Shown: positions 6,060 to 9,064 of the stretch, piece by piece
Numbering within the stretch: the stretch's first letter is position 1
Layout: every line of letters begins with the position of its first letter
DNA from: Clostridia bacterium
GTDB lineage: Bacteria > Bacillota > Clostridia > Oscillospirales > Acutalibacteraceae
Assembly: GCA_900770165.1 (NCBI GenBank)
Contig: CAAGJJ010000085.1
Coordinates: forward strand, 1 to 9,064
Direction of reading: 5' to 3'
Length of the DNA: 9,064 nt
Program-made: the position numbers and the translations under genes
Notes under the pieces: generated by a model
Told to the model about the DNA's origin: nothing
Seen by the model: the letters and a program-made list of their open reading frames with translations, nothing else
Database searches by the model: none

Positions 6060-6784
6060 CAAATCATAAAAAGACATCTTGGCAGGTATTATGTAAATTA
6101 TGCTTAATATTATGTGTTATGTTTATATTATCTGAGTGTTATGTAAAGAAAAACAAATTACAGGTACAAACGGAGGCTACTATTGAATCAGAAGTATCTG
6201 AATCAGAAGCATTGGTTATAGAAGGAATGGATTATATAGCAGAAAGAGGTCTTAAACTGGATATAACATACCCAATATTGCAAAAAGACAATATTGAAGG
6301 GATATTTATTGGAACCTATATGGTAAATCCTGTGAAGTTAGGTAATGGTTTGGGAGAAAAAGGCGAGGGAGCATATATTGTTGTTAATATTATAGACTGG
6401 CCATCGTTATATAAGGATACAAATATAAAAAGCTTAGATTTTACGGCATATAATGCATCATGTATATTTGATGATTATGATATAAATGAAAATAAATATG
6501 CTAAAAAACAAATGAAGATAAAAGGTGAATCAAAAACAGTTTATGGGAATGATGAAGATAAATTAAAGTTAATAATTTTAAATGAATTTCCAATGTCTGA
6601 CCAAATATCTCATAATTATATGCAGCCGGGTGATATTGAAATCCAGAGAGCAATTGATGATATTAATAAAATAATTGTGAAGGTGGATGTTCATTATATT
6701 GATGGTGCTGAAAATACTGATTATTACAGGATGGAGAGTACATCAGATTATAACATAAACAGAATAGATATATATAAATTATGA
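6056..6784 (+). CDS. Exported or lipoprotein-like protein of unknown function
   Basis: This 242-residue protein begins with a charged stretch and a hydrophobic core (about 9-26) ending LSEC at residue 28. It could be a lipoprotein with Cys28 as acceptor, but Glu just before the Cys is unusual for a lipobox. A plain signal anchor is equally possible. A low-complexity acidic linker (ESEVSESEA) follows, then a mixed domain with no family I recognise. Notable segments are GIFIGTYMVNPV, GEGAYIVVNIIDW and KIIVKVDVHYIDG. Its IEGMDYIA after the anchor recalls EKGMDYAS at the same place in the preceding protein. It overlaps the preceding gene by 4 bases and lies 19 bp before the permease gene, so the three form one operon. 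The coding sequence is visibly richer in A and T than its neighbours. Confidence 0.75.
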   Translation: MTNHKKTSWQVLCKLCLILCVMFILSECYVKKNKLQVQTEATIESEVSESEALVIEGMDYIAERGLKLDITYPILQKDNIEGIFIGTYMVNPVKLGNGLGEKGEGAYIVVNIIDWPSLYKDTNIKSLDFTAYNASCIFDDYDINENKYAKKQMKIKGESKTVYGNDEDKLKLIILNEFPMSDQISHNYMQPGDIEIQRAIDDINKIIVKVDVHYIDGAENTDYYRMESTSDYNINRIDIYKL

Positions 6785-6803
6785 GCAGCGTATAGGGGAG
6801 AAT

Positions 6804-8762
6804 ATGCAAGAACTTAGGAGAATCATCAATTACAAAAGAATAATATTACTGTTACTGGCAGCCACAGTGAATATTGTGTTTTTTCTGTATGGAAATAAGC
6901 CTGTAAAAGACGCAGATATATTATATAGGGAAAATGCAGCGCATACTGCTTATATTGAAGAATATCCCGATGAAGTGTCTGCAATAACGGACAATGCTGA
7001 AAAACTTAAGAAATACAGTATATTCAATAAAGCAGGAAGCTTTTCATATGCCAATATTTTGCAGACAGCAAAGGATTTCGAGCGTGTAAAAGATGTTGTT
7101 TTACCGGACGATGAGTATAAAGGTGTACAGGCACATACAGCATATTATTATCAGTATTTCTTTACTATGATTGTGATGATGTTTGTTATATATGATATGT
7201 TTACACAGCGGGACAATGGCATGTGGAGCATTACTTATAGCTGTGCTAATGGAAGGGCATTGTATGCAGTAAAGCAGACAGGTGTTCTTGCAGTGGCAGG
7301 TGCTTTTACACATACTTTAATATACTGGTCTACATTTATTGCAGCAATGCTTCAGGGAGGAGGCTTTAAAGACTTAGGTAATCCGATACAGACAATCGAA
7401 GCATTTGGAAAATTTACCTACCCGTGGAGTAAGATAAAATATGTGGTGGTTTTATATCTGGTGTCGATGCTTTGCATAATTGCTCTGTGCATCATTATAT
7501 GGGCTGTGTTTGTCATATTCCGTAATCGTGTGTATGCACTGGTTACAATGCTTATATTTGCGGCTGTGGAGCAGTTTATATATTCGCATATAGATATTCA
7601 CAGCGTATTCAACTGGCTGCATTATATTAATATAATTAACATTATAAATATAAATGCAACATTTTCATCATACAGAAACTGGGGCGTGGGAACATATGTA
7701 TTTCCTGTATTTTCGGTAGTGCTGTTCGTACATATGATATGTGCATGCATAATGGTGTATATTGCTGTAAATGTATCGGAAACAATGAAACCTCATAAAA
7801 ATAAAACATTTGTAAAACGGTTCACAGACTGGGTGTCAGGCGGCTGTCAGAAGATTCTTGCAAGGCTTCCCTTGTTGGTAAAGGAAATGCACAAATTCAT
7901 ATTCACAACCCATTGTGGCTGGGTTGTTGTGGTAATGCTTATAGTGACGGCATATGTCTGCCAGACAGGCCAGTATTATTACACGGATGACAATAAATAT
8001 ATGGACAGGGAATATGCAGAGCATGGAGGAACGGACTATACATATTTTCAGAATTATCTGGATGACCTTTACAGGCAGCTGGATGAGCTGCAGTCTGAGA
8101 TAGACAGCTATGGTGACATTATGACAAGGGATGAGGATATAGATATCCAGACCTATATTAATCTTAAAACAAAGCAGCAGCAGTTATTAAAGCTGATTGA
8201 AAGCCGCAGGGAATATGCAGATAAGATTGAATATATCGGACATATTGATGAGATTTTTGGCGTTAAGGCATGGATGATATCAGACAGGGGATATGAGGTA
8301 ATATCAGGAGAAAAGGGAATGTACCGCCGGATAATGGTAAGTCTTTCACTGATATGTGGACTGATGCTTATGGCAGCAGACAGCGGTTTGCTTGAAGGTG
8401 CCAGTGGAATGATACTTTTTGAACGGAGTACCGCACTTGGACGAAATAAAATGAAATGCAATAAATATTTATCCTGCATAATAATAGCAGTTATAATGTC
8501 TGTTGTTGTATGTGGAATGGAATTCTTATGGATGCGGCACATATATGGAATGCCATATCTTAATGCGCCTCTTGTGAGTCTTACATTTATGGGAGATAAA
8601 CTTGGCAGGGGGCTGTACTCAGCAGGTGTTGCCAGATGGCTGATGTTACATGTTACGATACGCCAGTATATGATTATGCAGTATATTGTAAAGCTGGTAA
8701 TATGTCTTGTATTAAGTGTAGGAACAATGAGAATCACAAGAGGGATGAAGAATTTAAAATAA
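6804..8762 (+). CDS. Tandem-domain ABC-2-type transporter permease
   Basis: This is a 652-residue membrane protein with two similar halves. Half one has a transmembrane segment at about 11-29, an outer domain of about 85 residues, then hydrophobic segments at about 117-133, 158-182, 212-239, 243-260 and 301-324. Half two has one at about 371-387 and an outer domain with heptad-like Leu/Gln/Glu (about 420-485, probably coiled coil). Further segments lie at about 508-526, 557-577 and 632-648. Each half has a matching cytoplasmic motif after its second segment: NGMWSITYSCANGRALYAVK and SGMILFERSTALGRNKMKCNK. This is typical of ABC-2 permeases. Half two ends with fewer segments than half one. No ATP-binding subunit is in the window, so it must be encoded elsewhere or beyond 9064. 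GGGGAG lies only 3 bases before the ATG. The substrate is unknown; peptide or antimicrobial export or protection is a guess from the family. Confidence 0.78.
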   Translation: MQELRRIINYKRIILLLLAATVNIVFFLYGNKPVKDADILYRENAAHTAYIEEYPDEVSAITDNAEKLKKYSIFNKAGSFSYANILQTAKDFERVKDVVLPDDEYKGVQAHTAYYYQYFFTMIVMMFVIYDMFTQRDNGMWSITYSCANGRALYAVKQTGVLAVAGAFTHTLIYWSTFIAAMLQGGGFKDLGNPIQTIEAFGKFTYPWSKIKYVVVLYLVSMLCIIALCIIIWAVFVIFRNRVYALVTMLIFAAVEQFIYSHIDIHSVFNWLHYINIINIININATFSSYRNWGVGTYVFPVFSVVLFVHMICACIMVYIAVNVSETMKPHKNKTFVKRFTDWVSGGCQKILARLPLLVKEMHKFIFTTHCGWVVVVMLIVTAYVCQTGQYYYTDDNKYMDREYAEHGGTDYTYFQNYLDDLYRQLDELQSEIDSYGDIMTRDEDIDIQTYINLKTKQQQLLKLIESRREYADKIEYIGHIDEIFGVKAWMISDRGYEVISGEKGMYRRIMVSLSLICGLMLMAADSGLLEGASGMILFERSTALGRNKMKCNKYLSCIIIAVIMSVVVCGMEFLWMRHIYGMPYLNAPLVSLTFMGDKLGRGLYSAGVARWLMLHVTIRQYMIMQYIVKLVICLVLSVGTMRITRGMKNLK

Positions 8763-8779
8763 AGATATGCAGTATTGGA

Positions 8780-8809
8780 TTGATTAAATAAAACATTGTA
8801 TGCTATAAT
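8780..8809 (+). promoter_or_regulatory. Promoter upstream of the agr relic and lipoprotein gene
   Basis: TTGATT (8780-8785), an 18-bp spacer and TATAAT (8804-8809) with a preceding TGC form an extended -10 promoter. The string TGCTATAATAAAG also occurs at the ATPase promoter (204-216). The TTGATT/TTAAATAAA stretch resembles the agrD promoter region, so this may be the promoter of the decayed second agr cassette. It now probably drives the lipoprotein gene at 8962. The GTCATTTCA repeats seen before agrD are absent here. Confidence 0.6.
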
Positions 8810-8816
8810 AAAGTAC

Positions 8817-8858
8817 AGGTATAAAAACAAGGCGCAAAAAGTAATGGAATATATGTAG
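8817..8858 (+). pseudogene. AgrD N-terminal relic
   Basis: AGGTAT followed by codons for KNKAQKVMEYM and a TAG at 8856-8858 resembles the start of agrD at 3704-3746, where the restored frame reads KNKAQKVVKVL. The DNA matches with a 4-base gap that removes the TTG start, plus a few substitutions. The ribosome-binding site is degenerate and no start codon remains. It ends where similarity to agrB begins, so the rest of agrD and the first half of agrB were lost in one deletion. Confidence 0.7.
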
Positions 8859-8944
8859 TGGCTGTTATTTTGGTTGTAGAATTATGTGTTTTTCTTGGAA
8901 TAATACTTACATCTATAATGCAGCTATCAAGTGGGATTATATAA
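8850..8944 (+). pseudogene. AgrB C-terminal relic with internal deletion
   Basis: In the frame starting at 8852 the sequence reads YVVAVILVVELCVF followed directly by LGIILTSIMQLSSGII and TAA at 8942-8944. The first part matches agrB residues 106-119 and the second residues 169-180 of the gene at 3849. An in-frame deletion of about 49 codons separates them. Bases 8850-8893 match 4162-4205 with only about three differences. The N-terminal 105 residues, including catalytic His and Cys, are missing. It has no start of its own, so it is a fossil of a second agrDB cassette rather than a gene. Confidence 0.85.
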
Positions 8945-8961
8945 GATATGGGAGGATAGTT

Positions 8962-9064
8962 ATGAAAAAAACACTGGTGGCGATTATGATATTATCAGCA
9001 TGTGCTTTATCAGCATGTGGGAAAAATTATTCTGGAGAGGAAGTTACAACTGTTACTTATGAAA
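8962..9064 (+). CDS. Lipoprotein N-terminus (partial, runs off window)
   Basis: ATG at 8962 follows GGGAGG (8950-8955) with 6-base spacing. The 34 visible residues are a classic lipoprotein signal: MKK, a hydrophobic core, then two candidate lipoboxes (LSAC at 11-14 and 16-19), followed by GKNYSGEEVTTVTYE. The second, with Gly after Cys19, is the likelier processing site. The gene begins 17 bases after the agrB relic stop. That is the same relative place as the exported-protein gene after the intact agrB. The mature protein is outside the window, so no function can be given. Confidence 0.75.
   Translation, partial: MKKTLVAIMILSACALSACGKNYSGEEVTTVTYE

Noticed and set aside
8153..8830. 225-codon open frame on the minus strand opposite the permease
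   Set aside because: It is antisense to a well-supported coding region with matching permease motifs, no ribosome-binding site was seen, and the peptide resembles no known family.
1..9064. CRISPR arrays, tRNA/rRNA genes, insertion sequences
   Set aside because: No regularly spaced repeats, cloverleaf-like sequence, transposase motifs or terminal repeats of an insertion element were seen on either strand.

Overview
This 9,064-base window is AT-rich, with clostridial-type Shine-Dalgarno sequences and -10 elements of the form TGCTATAAT. It carries a peptide quorum-sensing locus, small exported proteins and a cysteine-motif beta-propeller-like protein. Together these suggest a gut-type Firmicute, most likely Lachnospiraceae (Agathobacter/Roseburia/Butyrivibrio-like). 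The taxonomic call is inference from style and protein families; there is no marker gene.

Layout. (1) Bases 1-121 hold the tail of an unidentified gene. (2) Bases 133-212 hold a long perfect inverted repeat whose right arm overlaps a strong extended -10 promoter. This precedes an AAA_14/DUF4143-type ATPase (246-1490), which converges on and overlaps the next gene by 20 bp. (3) Bases 1471-4806 are a complete-looking agr-type quorum-sensing locus in divergent arrangement. A LytTR response regulator (2800-3510, AgrA-like) and a GHKL histidine kinase (1471-2781, AgrC-like) lie on the minus strand. An AgrD-like pheromone precursor (3713-3849), an AgrB processing protease (3849-4439) and a small exported protein (4429-4806) lie on the plus strand. 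The 200-bp divergent region holds two direct repeats 21 bp apart, right against the agrD -35 box, which look like the regulator's operator. A strong intrinsic terminator ends the unit.

(4) Bases 4872-8762 are a second plus-strand unit: a membrane-anchored propeller-like protein, a small exported protein and a tandem-duplicated ABC-2-type permease. No ATPase partner is visible. (5) Bases 8763-8961 hold a promoter and a decayed second agr cassette (an AgrD N-terminal stub and an internally deleted AgrB C-terminus). The start of a lipoprotein gene follows and runs off the window.

The most notable signal is that the signal-producing side of the quorum locus is damaged while the sensing side looks intact. 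agrD is one base out of frame at an A7 tract just after its TTG start. The exported protein after agrB has an in-frame TGA six codons past its predicted signal-peptide cleavage site. A second agr cassette 4 kb away survives only as fragments. The readings are loss of signalling (a possible 'listener' strain), phase variation or slippage at the A7 tract, or sequencing error. The sequence alone cannot separate these.
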